A stretch of DNA of 64,000 nucleotides from Phycisphaerae bacterium (GCA_029260235.1 JAJDDP010000014.1:38631-102630), one strand, 5' to 3'; counted from the stretch's first letter, positions 34,416 through 44,134 are shown. Notes: generated by a model not told the origin, from the sequence alone. Numbers and translations: made by a program.

Positions 34416-35570
34416 ATGGACTTTCAACTTGATGAAGACCACCTGATGCTTCAGCAGGAGGTGCGAACCTTCGCCGAAAACGAGGTAGCCCCAGGGGCGG
34501 CTCAACGCGACTTGGATGGTTGCACTTCTGAAGAACTGCGAGCCAAGCTTGCCGAGATGGGCCTCTTTGGAATCACCATTCCCACCGAATATGGCGGGGC
34601 CGGCATGGGCTGTGTTGCTTCGAGTATCGTGGTGGAAGAAATTTCCCGTGCTTGCGCAGGGACCGGCGTTTTGATCAGCGCCCACAACTCGCTCTGCGTC
34701 GAACCCATCATTCACTTCGGGGACGAAGAACAGAAGCAGCAGTATCTGCCAAAACTCGCCAGCGGTGAGTGGATTGGCTGTCTGTCCTTGACCGAGGCGG
34801 GCAGTGGTAGCGACATGGGAGCAGCCGTCTGCAGGGCGGTCGAAGAGGACGACGGTTGGCATGTAGAAGGCAGCAAGATCTTCGTGACCAATGGCGGCGA
34901 AGCCAAGCTGACCCTCCTGCTCACCATGACCGACGCAGACGCCGCAAAGAAGTCGAGGCGGTTGAGCTGCTTTGTCGTCGAGCGGGACACGCCCGGCCTG
35001 CGCTTGGGCAAGTTAGAAAAGAAGCTCGGTATTCGCTGCTCGAGCACGGCTGAGTATGCCTACGAGGATTGCGTGGTTCCCAAACAGAATCTGCTGGGTG
35101 TTCGAGGCCGGGGAACCAGCCAGGCGTTGTGGACCCTGGACGGCGGACGCATTGGGATTGCTGCCCAGGCATTGGGCATCGCCCGGGCTTGTCTCGATGA
35201 GGCAGCACGCTACGCCAACACCCGCGTGCAGTTCGATCAGCCCATCGGGCACTTCCAAGCGATTCAGACGAAGCTCGCAGACATGCACGTTTTGATCGAC
35301 ATCTCCCGCGAACTGCTCTATCGCGCGGCTTGGCTTAAAGATTCAGGCGGTGACTATTCCACAGCCGGAGCCATGGCAAAGATATTTGCCAGCGAAGCCG
35401 CCTCGAAGTGCGCCAACCATGCCGTACAAATCTTTGGCGGGTATGGCTACTGCCAAGACTATCCGGTCGAGAGATTGCTTCGCGACGCCAAGATCACCGA
35501 AATTTACGAAGGCACTTCTGAAATCCAGCGCATCGTGATCGCTCGCGACGTGCTGGCTGCTATGGATTGA
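34416..35570 (+). CDS. Acyl-CoA dehydrogenase (second copy)
   Basis: A 384-aa paralogue of the gene before it; ATG 34416 follows GAGGG. Motifs include '[18 protein letters not shown]', '[14 protein letters not shown]', '[18 protein letters not shown]', '[20 protein letters not shown]', '[20 protein letters not shown]' and '[20 protein letters not shown]', the catalytic Glu signature of short-chain (butyryl) dehydrogenases. Given the mutase, hydratase and hydroxyacyl-CoA dehydrogenase that follow, butyryl-CoA to crotonyl-CoA is a plausible reaction for one of the two dehydrogenases and isobutyryl- or 2-methylbutyryl-type substrates for the other (inference). The TTG at 35567 overlaps its stop region. 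Confidence 0.95.
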   Translation: MDFQLDEDHLMLQQEVRTFAENEVAPGAAQRDLDGCTSEELRAKLAEMGLFGITIPTEYGGAGMGCVASSIVVEEISRACAGTGVLISAHNSLCVEPIIHFGDEEQKQQYLPKLASGEWIGCLSLTEAGSGSDMGAAVCRAVEEDDGWHVEGSKIFVTNGGEAKLTLLLTMTDADAAKKSRRLSCFVVERDTPGLRLGKLEKKLGIRCSSTAEYAYEDCVVPKQNLLGVRGRGTSQALWTLDGGRIGIAAQALGIARACLDEAARYANTRVQFDQPIGHFQAIQTKLADMHVLIDISRELLYRAAWLKDSGGDYSTAGAMAKIFASEAASKCANHAVQIFGGYGYCQDYPVERLLRDAKITEIYEGTSEIQRIVIARDVLAAMD

Positions 35571-35587
35571 ACACAGGGACAATAGAG

Positions 35588-36460
35588 ATGAGCACTACAT
35601 CAGCAGACACGAGCAAACCTGTAGCCATCATCGGGGCCGGCACCATGGGGCGGGGCATTGTGCATGTCTTCGCCCAGGCAGGTTTTGAGACTTATTTCCA
35701 CGACGTCAGCGCCCCGGCCATGGATGCTGCGGTCGGCTTCATTGGCAAGATGCTTGACCGAGCGGTGAGCAAAGGAAAGCTCGAGGCTGCCGAGGCTGAG
35801 GCCACCAACAAGCGCATCCACCCTACGGCAAGCATTCAAGAATTTCCTAAGCCCCAGATTCTGATCGAAGCCGCCACCGAAAGGATGGACGTCAAGATCG
35901 AAATTCTCAAGGCGTGCGAAGCCGCTTTGGATGACGATGGGATTTTAGCCTCCAACACCTCCAGCATCAGCATCACCAAGTTGGCTACCGCAACGCGCAA
36001 GCCTAATCGATTCATTGGGATGCATTTCTTCAACCCCGTGCCTCTGATGAAGTTGTGCGAGGTGATCGTGGGCATGGATACCGACGAGGCTACACTAGAG
36101 AAGACTATCGCCTTGGCTGAGGCGGTCGGCAAGAAGCCCTTGCGGGCCAATGACAGCCCCGGATTCGTTTCCAACCGCGTCTTGATGCCGCTGATCAACG
36201 AAGCCATCGCCTGCGTTCAAGAAAATGTGGCTGAACCCGATGCCATCGACGGTATCATGGAACTGGGCTGTGCTCACACTATGGGGCCTCTGAAGACCGC
36301 CGACCTGATCGGGCTGGATGTCTGCCTGGACATCATGGAAGTTTTGCACCGCGACTTGGGCGAAGATCGCTATAGGCCTAACCCGCTGCTCAGGAAGATG
36401 GTGGCAGCCGGGCGCCTTGGGAAGAAATCGGGCAGAGGATTTTACGACTACAGTAGGTGA
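35588..36460 (+). CDS. 3-hydroxyacyl-CoA dehydrogenase (3-hydroxybutyryl-CoA type)
   Basis: ATG 35588 with AGGG upstream; a TTG at 35567 is an alternative. The 290-aa product has the Rossmann motif '[20 protein letters not shown]', then '[13 protein letters not shown]', '[17 protein letters not shown]' with the catalytic His, '[18 protein letters not shown]' and '[20 protein letters not shown]'. This is the single-domain Hbd/PaaH form, which oxidises (S)-3-hydroxybutyryl-CoA to acetoacetyl-CoA with NAD. Third gene of the acyl-CoA operon. Confidence 0.96.
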   Translation: MSTTSADTSKPVAIIGAGTMGRGIVHVFAQAGFETYFHDVSAPAMDAAVGFIGKMLDRAVSKGKLEAAEAEATNKRIHPTASIQEFPKPQILIEAATERMDVKIEILKACEAALDDDGILASNTSSISITKLATATRKPNRFIGMHFFNPVPLMKLCEVIVGMDTDEATLEKTIALAEAVGKKPLRANDSPGFVSNRVLMPLINEAIACVQENVAEPDAIDGIMELGCAHTMGPLKTADLIGLDVCLDIMEVLHRDLGEDRYRPNPLLRKMVAAGRLGKKSGRGFYDYSR

Positions 36461-36490
36461 TGGGATTTCACCGCAGAGGATCGGATCATC

Positions 36491-37246
36491 ATGAGCACGG
36501 CTACTGAGGTCAAACTGACCATCGACGGATCGTTGGCCACCATCGTCTTCTCGGCGGAGAGCGGCATTAATGTAATGTCCTCTGCCGTCTTGGAGAAGCT
36601 GGCTGATGCCATCGAAGCCGTTCGAGAAGCGAACCAGGTTCGGATGACGGTTCTGCGGGCTGAAGGCAAGGTATTCATCGCCGGGGCGGACATCAAAGAG
36701 ATGCGCAGCTTCGGCAGAGAAGAAGCCAAGCGGTTTTCCCTGCGCGGCAATGAAGTCATGGATGCGCTGGCTTCGCTGCCTTCGATCACCGTGGCTGCTC
36801 TGCACGGCGCTGCCTTGGGCGGTGGCTGCGAAATTGTGTTGGCCTGCGACTTCCGCATCGCTACCGAGAAGGTATTGATCGGCCTGCCGGAAACTTCGTT
36901 GGGTCTGATCCCCGGCTGGGGCGGGACGCAGCGAGCGCTGAAGCTGGTCGGTCCTAGTTGGGCGCGTCGTTTGATTTGGAGCGCCGCACCCTTGGTAGCC
37001 GCGGAGGCTAAGAAGATCGGACTTGTCGATCAAGTAGTTGCCGATGAGGCTGCCTTGAATGAAGCGGTCCAAGCCACACGCGAAGAGTTCCTGCGGGGTG
37101 GCCCCAAAGCGATTGCCATGGCTAAGCGGGCGTTCTTGACCGGGGACGAGTCGTCCGCGTTTGCAGAATGCTTCGGGGGCGAAGAATCAGCTGAGGGGAT
37201 GGCTGCCTTCGTTGAGAAACGAAGAGCCAATTGGATGGAGGCCTAG
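36491..37246 (+). CDS. Enoyl-CoA hydratase (crotonase family)
   Basis: A 251-aa crotonase-fold enzyme hydrating 2-enoyl-CoA to 3-hydroxyacyl-CoA. Visible: oxyanion segment 'VFIAGADIKEM' and 'HGAALGGGCEIVLACDFRIA' with the first catalytic Glu (Glu in 'GGGCEI'), then 'PETSLGLIPGWGGTQRALK' with the second Glu. Both Glu are present, consistent with hydratase rather than isomerase activity. Stop is four bases before the mutase gene, so the operon continues. Confidence 0.95.
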   Translation: MSTATEVKLTIDGSLATIVFSAESGINVMSSAVLEKLADAIEAVREANQVRMTVLRAEGKVFIAGADIKEMRSFGREEAKRFSLRGNEVMDALASLPSITVAALHGAALGGGCEIVLACDFRIATEKVLIGLPETSLGLIPGWGGTQRALKLVGPSWARRLIWSAAPLVAAEAKKIGLVDQVVADEAALNEAVQATREEFLRGGPKAIAMAKRAFLTGDESSAFAECFGGEESAEGMAAFVEKRRANWMEA

Positions 37247-37249
37247 ATC

Positions 37250-38863
37250 ATGAGTGTTCACCCGAGCGATTCACCCACCGCCAAGAATGCCAATTCAGCC
37301 CTAGACGCTGAGAGGCAGCCATTTGTCGGTCCTGAAGATCTAGCCGCCTTCGATCCTGCTTCCGCGTTGGCAGAGCCAGGGCAGTTTCCGTATACGCGGG
37401 GCGTCCATAGAACCATGTATCAGGGGCGGCTGTGGACCATGCGGCAGTTCGCTGGCTTTGGCTCAGCCACCGATACCAACGAACGGTTCAAATACTTGCT
37501 CAGCCACGGGCAGACCGGACTATCCACAGCGTTTGATCTGCCGACCTTGATGGGCAGGGACAGCGATGATCCGTTGTCGCTCGGAGAGGTGGGGCGGTGC
37601 GGCGTAGCTGTCTGCTCGCTCAGCGACATGCGCCGATTATTCGACGGCATCAACCTCGGTCAGGTTAGTACGTCCATGACCATCAACGCCCCAGCTGCGA
37701 TTCTTCTGGCCTTCTACATTGCCGTCGCTCAAGAGCAAGGCGTTGCTTTGGACCAGCTCCGCGGCACTTTGCAAAACGATATTCTCAAAGAGTTTCACGC
37801 CCAGAACGAGTATGTCTTCCCGCCGAGGCCCAGCGTCAAGTTAGTCATCGACACCATCGAGTATTGCACCAAAGAAATGCCGCAATGGAACACGGTCAGC
37901 ATCAGCGGTTACCACATCCGCGAAGCCGGCGCCTCAGCCGCTGAGGAGTTGGCCTTCACCTTGGCGGATGGCATGTGCTATGTCGAAGAATCGATCAAAC
38001 GCGGGCTGGCTGTGGACGAGTTCGCCCAGCGGCTGAGCTTCTTCTTCGATGTACACAACAACTTCTTCGAAGAAATTGCCAAGCTGCGGGCGTCGCGACG
38101 CATCTGGGCTAAGGTGATGCGCGATAAGTTCAAAGCCAAGAACGAGCGGAGTTGGCTGCTACGCATGCACTGCCAGACAGCCGGGGTTTCGCTGACTGAA
38201 CAGCAGCCGATGAACAACGTGGTGCGCGTAGCCTACCAAGCTATGGCTGCAGTATTGGGCGGCACTCAATCGCTGCACACCAACAGCATGGATGAGACGT
38301 TGGCATTGCCCAGCGAGCAAGCAGCCAAGTTGGCGCTGCGCACCCAGCAGGTTCTAGCCCATGAGACGCACGTCTCCCAAACGGTGGACCCGCTCGGCGG
38401 TAGCTACTTCATCGAGCAGATGACCAACGAGATCGAAGCCAAAGCCCAGGCGATCTTCGATCAGATCGACGCCATGGGCGGCGTGGTAGCCGCCATCGAC
38501 CGCGGCTACTTCCGTCGAGCGATAGCCGAGAGTGCCCACGCTCAACAGAAGGCTCTGGATAGTGGTCAGGACAAAATCGTAGGCGTGACCGATTTCGTAG
38601 AAGACGGACCGCCAGGGATCGACATTCTGCAAATTAGCCAGGACACCGAAGATGTGCAGGTAACAGCGCTCAAGCAACTCAAGAAATCGCGCGATGCCAA
38701 AAAGCACGCCAGCGCCCTAGAGACCCTTCGCCAGGCAGCAGAAGCCAACCAAAACGTCATGCCCGCCCTAGTAGAAGCCGCCAAAGCCGATGCGACGGTC
38801 GGCGAAATGATGGAAACCATGAAGCAAGTCTTCGGCAGCTACGATGGCGGCCCGGAGTGGTAG
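37250..38863 (+). CDS. B12-dependent acyl-CoA mutase, large subunit; isobutyryl-CoA-mutase-type residues
   Basis: A 537-aa mutase (TIM-barrel) subunit without its own B12-binding domain. It belongs to the methylmalonyl-CoA mutase family: 'FPYTRGVHRTMYQGRLWTMR', 'GLSTAFDLPTLMGRDSDDP', 'TLQNDILKEFHAQNEYVFPP', 'SISGYHIREAGA' (His222), 'MHCQTAGVSLTEQQPMNN', 'GGTQSLHTNSMDE'. Residues that set specificity are Phe67 in 'RQFAGF' and Gln185 in 'FHAQNEYVF'. Methylmalonyl-CoA mutases have Tyr and Arg there, isobutyryl-CoA mutases have Phe and Gln. Position 94 is Ala, not the Asp of 2-hydroxyisobutyryl-CoA mutase. Isobutyryl-CoA mutase is therefore the better prediction. Its partner is the fused gene at 39006. 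Confidence 0.9.
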   Translation: MSVHPSDSPTAKNANSALDAERQPFVGPEDLAAFDPASALAEPGQFPYTRGVHRTMYQGRLWTMRQFAGFGSATDTNERFKYLLSHGQTGLSTAFDLPTLMGRDSDDPLSLGEVGRCGVAVCSLSDMRRLFDGINLGQVSTSMTINAPAAILLAFYIAVAQEQGVALDQLRGTLQNDILKEFHAQNEYVFPPRPSVKLVIDTIEYCTKEMPQWNTVSISGYHIREAGASAAEELAFTLADGMCYVEESIKRGLAVDEFAQRLSFFFDVHNNFFEEIAKLRASRRIWAKVMRDKFKAKNERSWLLRMHCQTAGVSLTEQQPMNNVVRVAYQAMAAVLGGTQSLHTNSMDETLALPSEQAAKLALRTQQVLAHETHVSQTVDPLGGSYFIEQMTNEIEAKAQAIFDQIDAMGGVVAAIDRGYFRRAIAESAHAQQKALDSGQDKIVGVTDFVEDGPPGIDILQISQDTEDVQVTALKQLKKSRDAKKHASALETLRQAAEANQNVMPALVEAAKADATVGEMMETMKQVFGSYDGGPEW

Positions 38864-38904
38864 GGGCAACTTAAGGCGGACGATCGCAGGGACGTGGCTC
38901 CGCC

Positions 38905-38933
38905 ATTCTGGGAGGCGACCTGCTTCCCAGAAT
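38905..38933 (+). repeat. Hairpin between the mutase and B12/MeaB genes
   Basis: ATTCTGGGA and TCCCAGAAT form a perfect 9-bp stem with an 11-base loop in the 142-base gap between the two mutase subunit genes. Without a U-run it is not a classical terminator; it could be an attenuator or stability hairpin. Confidence 0.35.
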
Positions 38934-39005
38934 TGGGGCATTCGCTTATGCTGCTGCTTTCTTTGGGCCAGCATTGGTCCTTCTTGGCACCTTTGAGAAG
39001 ACAGC

Positions 39006-40127
39006 ATGAGCAACACGAATACACATCGGCCCCGCGTATTATTGGCTAAGATCGGACTCGATGGGCATGACCGCGGCGTGAAGGTATTGGCCCGGTCATT
39101 TCGCGATGCGGGCATTGAGGTGATCTATACTGGCCTGTGGCAGACTTGCGAAGCTACAATGTACGCAGCCATGCAGGAGAACGTGGACGTGGTAGGGGTC
39201 AGCCTTCTTTCGGCGGCCCACATGACGGTCATGCCTGAACTGCTGCGCTTCCGCAAGGAGCTCGGGGTCGAAGGAATCCCGGTTGTGCTGGGCGGCATCG
39301 TGCCGGCGGATGACTATCCCAAACTCATCGACATGGGCGTAGCCGCCGTGTTCAATCCGGGATCATCCATGGAGTCCATTGTTGACTGCATTCGTAAATT
39401 GGCGGCGGACCGAAGCGCAGCCACCTTTGAAGAGGCAATGGCTGGCTATGACCTGGGAAGACTAAATGCATTGGCTCAGCTGATCTCCTGCTCCCAACGC
39501 GGCAGCCTGCCGGAGAACTTTACGCCGCCGGCTGGCAAAGCAAAGATCATCGGCGTCACCGGTTCTCCCGGCGTGGGCAAGAGTTCCTTCATCGGCAAGT
39601 TGGCTACCGATCTTCGCAGCCGCAACTTGAAGGTTGCGGTCGTAGCCGTGGATCCATCTTCGCCGATCACCGGTGGGGCTCTGTTGGGTGATCGCTTGCG
39701 AATGATGGCTGGCAAACCCGATGACGGCTTCTTTGTGCGCAGTCTTTCTTCGGGCACCATGGTTGGGGGGCTTGGCCCACAGTGCGGCGAGATCATTTCC
39801 TTGTTAGATGGTTTCGGCTTCGACGTCATTCTGCTCGAGACGGTCGGGGCTGGGCAAGCCGATGTTTCGGTGCGCGAGTTGGTAGAGCACATCCTCCTGC
39901 TGCTCATGCCGCAATCCGGCGATGCGGTGCAATTCTCCAAGGCGGGCATTATGGAAATTGCTTCAGCCTTTGTGATCAACAAATCCGATCTGGATGGCGC
40001 CGACGCCACAGAGGCCCAGCTCATCACCTCGATCAACTCAGATAGGCCCGTCTGGCGTACCAGCACGCCCAAAGCAGAGGGCATCCAAGCTATCGGCGAC
40101 TGGGTAGCAGCCTTGCCGACTACTTGA
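39006..40127 (+). CDS. Fusion of B12-binding mutase subunit with MeaB-type GTPase
   Basis: Residues 1-135 are a cobalamin-binding domain with the 'DxHxxG' motif in 'IGLDGHDRGVKVLA', then 'VVGVSLLSAAHMTVM' and 'VVLGGIVPADDY'. Residues 150-373 are a MeaB/ArgK G3E GTPase: 'GVTGSPGVGKSSFIGKLATD' (P-loop), 'AVDPSSPITGGALLGDRLRM', 'ETVGAGQADVSVRELV' and 'INKSDLDGADA'. MeaB-type chaperones gate B12 loading and protect the mutase. In IcmF proteins B12 domain, GTPase and mutase are one chain; here the B12 and GTPase parts are fused but the mutase is the separate gene upstream. That splits IcmF in an unusual way and agrees with the isobutyryl-type residues of the large subunit. Confidence 0.93.
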   Translation: MSNTNTHRPRVLLAKIGLDGHDRGVKVLARSFRDAGIEVIYTGLWQTCEATMYAAMQENVDVVGVSLLSAAHMTVMPELLRFRKELGVEGIPVVLGGIVPADDYPKLIDMGVAAVFNPGSSMESIVDCIRKLAADRSAATFEEAMAGYDLGRLNALAQLISCSQRGSLPENFTPPAGKAKIIGVTGSPGVGKSSFIGKLATDLRSRNLKVAVVAVDPSSPITGGALLGDRLRMMAGKPDDGFFVRSLSSGTMVGGLGPQCGEIISLLDGFGFDVILLETVGAGQADVSVRELVEHILLLLMPQSGDAVQFSKAGIMEIASAFVINKSDLDGADATEAQLITSINSDRPVWRTSTPKAEGIQAIGDWVAALPTT

Positions 40128-40226
40128 GGAGTCAGGAAGCCTGATACATGCCTGAGATGGCTCCGTGCTCGTTACGGCTGAATCTTGAGGCAGCATCAAT
40201 CCCAACCGCTCGCACAGCCCGTCGGG

Positions 40227-40541
40227 TCACAGCGGTTCGGGGGTCGCTTCGTGCAGGGTGTCGAATACCAACTCGGTGCCGAAGTCTCGTTGGAAGCGGG
40301 CGAAGTCTTTTAGGTCGATGTCGATGTCGCGATCAAAGTCGAAGCTGAGCAGGACGTGGGCGTCGAAGCATTCGACGTTGGGGCCGTTGAATACCTTTTG
40401 GCGGGTGAAGTTACTGATCTCGGCAAAACGTGCGTAGTCGGCTAAGTCGATCTTCCAGTCGCCCTGCCAGGCGCCACCGGCGGCGGTGTAATCGCCGGGC
40501 AGCGGTTTGAATGCGATTCCAATCGGGAAATCCAGATGCAC
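40227..40541 (-). pseudogene. 3' fragment of a dockerin-like secreted protein
   Basis: The minus-strand frame, read from about 40541 to the stop at 40227, encodes two Asp-rich loops ('GDWKIDLADYARFAEI' and 'FDFDRDIDIDLKDFARFQRD') like the tail of the M36 peptidase homologue in this window. Going upstream, the frame meets TGA at about 40580, and natural-looking sequence may continue in another frame inside the selB start region. There is no signal peptide or ATG start. It is probably the 3' end of a broken gene for a secreted protein; the GTG at 40541 is not credible as a start. Confidence 0.45.
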
Positions 40542-40665
40542 GTCGTCGCGGTCTTCGACAGTTTCGGGAAGCCGCCAATGCTGTCACACAGCCGGTCTTG
40601 GAAGCCAGTATTCGTTTCGCCCTCTCGACTTGCCATCCAACCCCCCCGTCGCAGATAATCCTCGG

Positions 40666-42654
40666 GTGTCCAGCGTCGATCCAACTACATCTGAATCCCC
40701 GCTGCCCGAAGCGACGGATGAACCCGGCTGCGCTACCCATCTGATCATTGGAACGGCTGGGCATATCGACCACGGCAAGACATCGCTGGTCAAAGCCCTC
40801 ACCGGGACCGACACGGATCGCCTTCCCGAAGAAAAACGGCGGGGCGTCACCATTGAACTGGGATTCGCCAACCTCGAAATTGGCCCGTTCAGTTTCGGCA
40901 TGGTTGATGTGCCCGGTCACGAGCGCTTCGTTCGGACTATGGTAGCTGGGGCTATGGGCATCGACATCGCCCTCTTGGTGGTTGCCGCCGACGATTCGGT
41001 GATGCCTCAAACTATCGAACATGTAGAAATCCTCGATCTGGTTGGCGTGTCCCGCTGTGTGGTAGCCATCACCAAGTGCGACATGGTCGATGCTGAGTTG
41101 CCCGAACTAGTGGCAGAAGAGGTGGCTGAACTTCTCGAAGGAACTTCACTGGCCGGCTCCCCGATGATCCCGGTCTCCTCCACTTCTGGATCGGGCATCG
41201 ACGAGCTTCGCGCCGCCCTGGTGACGGCTGCTGAGTCGATCAAACAGGTTGACCGTAGCGGTCCATTTCGCATGGCCATCGACCGCGTTTTTGTTGTTCA
41301 AGGCAGAGGTACGGTTGTAACGGGTTCAGTCCTGCAAGGGCGAGTGTCTGAGGGTGATGAACTGGTCCTCTGGCCTGCCGGGCTGAGTTGTCGCGTGAGG
41401 GCGCTTCAATCGCACAGCCAATCGCAGAGCAACATCGAGGGGGGGCAGCGGGCGGCTATCAATCTGAGCGGGATTGATCGCCAACAGGTCGAGCGCGGTT
41501 GCGAACTGGTCACCCCTGGGTTTGTTCAACCCACGCACATGCTCGACGTTCGGCTTCGTTGCTTGCCCACCGCCCGCCGGGGAATTAAGCACCGGTCGCG
41601 AGTTCGGCTGGCTATGGGAACCCGCGAGGTGCTAGCTCGCGTGGTCACGCCGACGGCCCAACCGATTGACCCTGGGGGTCATAGCTTGGCACAGCTTCGA
41701 TTGTCCGAGCCGATCACCGCGATCTTTGGTCAACGTTTCATTCTCCGCGACGAGACCGCCAGCCGAACCGTCGGCGGAGGAGTCGTGCTGCGGTGCAGCC
41801 CCAAACGTCGCCGCATCCGAGGCCAAGCTGAGTTGGATGGGCTAGAGCGTCTAGAGAATGGCACCGCCCAAGATCGGATCGAAGAAACGCTCCGCTTCAA
41901 CGGATTCGAGCGCCTCAGTGCGCTGACCATCTCGGCAGAATCCGGCGTTGATGCAACGGAGGTGGCCCCTCTCATCGCCCAGCTTAGTGAGTCACGAAAA
42001 CTCATTGCCATCGACACAGGCAGAGGAGAGCCGACCGAAGTGACGGCCGGGGTCGTGGATGCCTTAATGGATCGAGCCGTGCGCTGGCTTGAGCGATTCC
42101 ACACCACACGCCCCGACGAACTCGGCGTGGTCGAAGATGCGTTCATCGGCTATCTCGACCGAAAGAGTCGCAAAGGATTGGGCCGGACGGTCCTGGAGCG
42201 AATGCGCGCCAACAAGCGAGTCAAACTCCAAAGCCGATTCATCTGCCATCCCCAATACGCCCCCCAAATGTCGGCCCAGGATGAGCGGATCATGTCAGCC
42301 ATGCTGGACGAATTTCAGAAAGCCCAATTCAAACCGCCCAGCTTGAAGGATCTTCAGGCTGCTACGCAGGCAAAAATGCAGCGGATCCAACGCCTGGCCA
42401 AAATTGCCGTAGCCACCGAGCAATTGGTGGAAATCGACAAAGGGCTTTACCTGCATCATGCTTGGGCACAGCTTCTTCGAGACAAGGTGGCAAGTATCAT
42501 CAGGGGCGGGCAAGATGCGTCCGTCTCTACCATCAAGCAGGAACTAGGCAGCAGCCGAAAATATGTGGTGCCCTTTTTGGAGCACTTGGATCGCACCGGA
42601 TTCACCCGCCGCGACGGAGATGTGCGGGTTTTGTGTGAGGCTCAACCATCATGA
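40666..42654 (+). CDS. selB: Selenocysteine-specific elongation factor SelB
   Basis: Delivers Sec-tRNA to UGA codons with a downstream SECIS. The first conserved segment, '[20 protein letters not shown]', is preceded by only about 25 residues from GTG 40666; the upstream frame to 40507 overlaps the antisense dockerin fragment and is unlikely coding. GTPase motifs: P-loop '[10 protein letters not shown]', '[14 protein letters not shown]', '[12 protein letters not shown]', '[10 protein letters not shown]'. Translation-factor domains II/III follow, then winged-helix SECIS-binding repeats in the C-terminal 250 residues ('[18 protein letters not shown]', '[20 protein letters not shown]'). At 662 aa it has normal length. 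The last four bases overlap selA (ATGA). Confidence 0.96.
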   Translation: MSSVDPTTSESPLPEATDEPGCATHLIIGTAGHIDHGKTSLVKALTGTDTDRLPEEKRRGVTIELGFANLEIGPFSFGMVDVPGHERFVRTMVAGAMGIDIALLVVAADDSVMPQTIEHVEILDLVGVSRCVVAITKCDMVDAELPELVAEEVAELLEGTSLAGSPMIPVSSTSGSGIDELRAALVTAAESIKQVDRSGPFRMAIDRVFVVQGRGTVVTGSVLQGRVSEGDELVLWPAGLSCRVRALQSHSQSQSNIEGGQRAAINLSGIDRQQVERGCELVTPGFVQPTHMLDVRLRCLPTARRGIKHRSRVRLAMGTREVLARVVTPTAQPIDPGGHSLAQLRLSEPITAIFGQRFILRDETASRTVGGGVVLRCSPKRRRIRGQAELDGLERLENGTAQDRIEETLRFNGFERLSALTISAESGVDATEVAPLIAQLSESRKLIAIDTGRGEPTEVTAGVVDALMDRAVRWLERFHTTRPDELGVVEDAFIGYLDRKSRKGLGRTVLERMRANKRVKLQSRFICHPQYAPQMSAQDERIMSAMLDEFQKAQFKPPSLKDLQAATQAKMQRIQRLAKIAVATEQLVEIDKGLYLHHAWAQLLRDKVASIIRGGQDASVSTIKQELGSSRKYVVPFLEHLDRTGFTRRDGDVRVLCEAQPS

Positions 42655-44051
42655 CGCCCGAACAAGCAAAGCTGCTCAAGCAACTGCCAGCCGTTGGCAC
42701 TCTTCTGGAACGCGAAGATGTACAAGCGTGGATCGAAGAAACCTCACGGACAGCGGTGACAGCTTCCCTGCGCGAGGCGGTTGCTCAAGTTCGCCGGAAA
42801 GTGTTAGCCAATGGGAAAGAGGCACCTGCTGATTCCGAAGCAGTGCTCAAGACGGCTGAGGCACTGCTCCAAAAACGACAGCAGCCATCACTGCGTCGGG
42901 TCATCAACGCTACCGGCATTGTGTTGCATACTGGGCTGGGACGTGCGCCGTTGTGTGCATCAGCCGTGGCTGCGATCAGCGAGGCTGCTGGCGGATACTG
43001 CAACGTCGAGTATGAAATCGACACCGGCAAACGCGGAAAACGTCAGCGCCATGTGACCAGCTTGATCTGCGACTTGACTGGCGCTGAGGCTGCCACCGTG
43101 GTCAACAACAACGCCGCAGCCACCTTGATGGTCCTCAAGGCAATCGCTGCCGATCGGGAAGTCGTTGTTTCGCGAGGCCAACTCGTCGAAATTGGGGGAA
43201 GCTTCCGCCTGCCCGACATCATGGCTGCCAGTGGCGCCCATCTTCGCGAGGTGGGCACAACCAATCGTACGCGGATTGCAGATTATGCCAACGCGATCAA
43301 CGAACAGACCGGCGGCTTGATGCGGGTCCATACCAGCAACTACCGCATCGTCGGGTTCACCGAGGAGGTTGGCATAGGCCCGCTGGCAGAGTTGGCCCAT
43401 CGACATGGGCTAGTCGCGGTTGACGATCTTGGCAGCGGTGCTCTCTTTGATTTAAGTCGCATGGGCTTACCCGATGAACCGCACGTCCGCGGTTCCATCG
43501 AAGCCGGCGCAGATTTGGTCTGTTTCTCGGGCGACAAACTGCTGGGCGGCCCCCAATGCGGGATCATCTGCGGCCGGCAAGATCTGATCCAAGCCATTGA
43601 GAAAGACCCCCTGATGCGAACCTACCGCACGGGCAAGCTGACGCTCTTAGCCCTAGAGGCCACCCTGCGACACTACGAAGACCCAGAACAGGCAGTCCGC
43701 CACCTACCGACGCTGGCCCGACTGACCGCCCAAGCCGACGAGTTAGCCCCCCGGGCTGAAGCGCTCTGCGAGCGGCTGCTCGGTGCGCTACCCGATGAGA
43801 ACTTCCTGGTCTGTTCAGATGTTTCCTACGCCGGCGGCGGATCTCTTCCCGGAGATGCCCTTGAGACGGTGATCGTTCAATGGCGTCCCATAACCATCAG
43901 TGCCGCGGAGGCGGCCAATCGCTTGCGGCTCCAAACGCCAACCATCGTTGCCCGCGTGCATGATCAAGCCGTTCTTTTTGATTTGCGTACGCTTGACGAT
44001 CAGGAGTTCAATTCGGTCGTCAAAGCCTGCGTGAGCGCAGCCAGCAGCTGA
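42651..44051 (+). CDS. selA: L-seryl-tRNA(Sec) selenium transferase SelA
   Basis: A 466-aa pyridoxal-phosphate enzyme converting seryl- to selenocysteyl-tRNA(Sec). Signatures: 'VINATGIVLHTGLGRAPL', 'AATVVNNNAAATLMVLKAIA', 'EVGTTNRTRIADY', 'VAVDDLGSGALFDLSRMGLP', and the Schiff-base Lys in 'CFSGDKLLGGPQCGII'. ATG 42651 overlaps the selB stop, so the two are coupled. selC and selD were not found in the window. The stop at 44051 precedes a long palindrome and the convergent hemA end. Confidence 0.97.
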   Translation: MTPEQAKLLKQLPAVGTLLEREDVQAWIEETSRTAVTASLREAVAQVRRKVLANGKEAPADSEAVLKTAEALLQKRQQPSLRRVINATGIVLHTGLGRAPLCASAVAAISEAAGGYCNVEYEIDTGKRGKRQRHVTSLICDLTGAEAATVVNNNAAATLMVLKAIAADREVVVSRGQLVEIGGSFRLPDIMAASGAHLREVGTTNRTRIADYANAINEQTGGLMRVHTSNYRIVGFTEEVGIGPLAELAHRHGLVAVDDLGSGALFDLSRMGLPDEPHVRGSIEAGADLVCFSGDKLLGGPQCGIICGRQDLIQAIEKDPLMRTYRTGKLTLLALEATLRHYEDPEQAVRHLPTLARLTAQADELAPRAEALCERLLGALPDENFLVCSDVSYAGGGSLPGDALETVIVQWRPITISAAEAANRLRLQTPTIVARVHDQAVLFDLRTLDDQEFNSVVKACVSAASS

Positions 44052-44082
44052 TCAAACCCCGCCGATGAATCTGTCGAAGAAA

Positions 44083-44134
44083 TGTGGCACTGGCATCTTG
44101 CCAGTGTCTTCACCGGCAAGATGCCGGTGCCACA
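44083..44134. repeat. REP-like long palindrome between selA and hemA
   Basis: Two 20-base arms (44083-44102, beginning TGTGGCAC; 44115-44134) are inverted copies with one mismatch, separated by 12 bases, and each arm contains its own smaller palindrome (TGGCATCTTGCCA, CCGGCAAGATGCCGG). The end of hemA lies within it. The core CCGGCA...TGCCGG with GTGGCAC flanks is of the REP kind mobilised by RAYT transposases; a related motif occurs at 53416-53434. As a strong hairpin it may also act as a two-way terminator. Confidence 0.75.

Noticed and set aside
40507..40665. Longer N-terminus for SelB from ATG 40507
   Set aside because: The extra 53 residues are low-quality, lie antisense to a dockerin-like fragment and precede the conserved P-loop by far more than usual.
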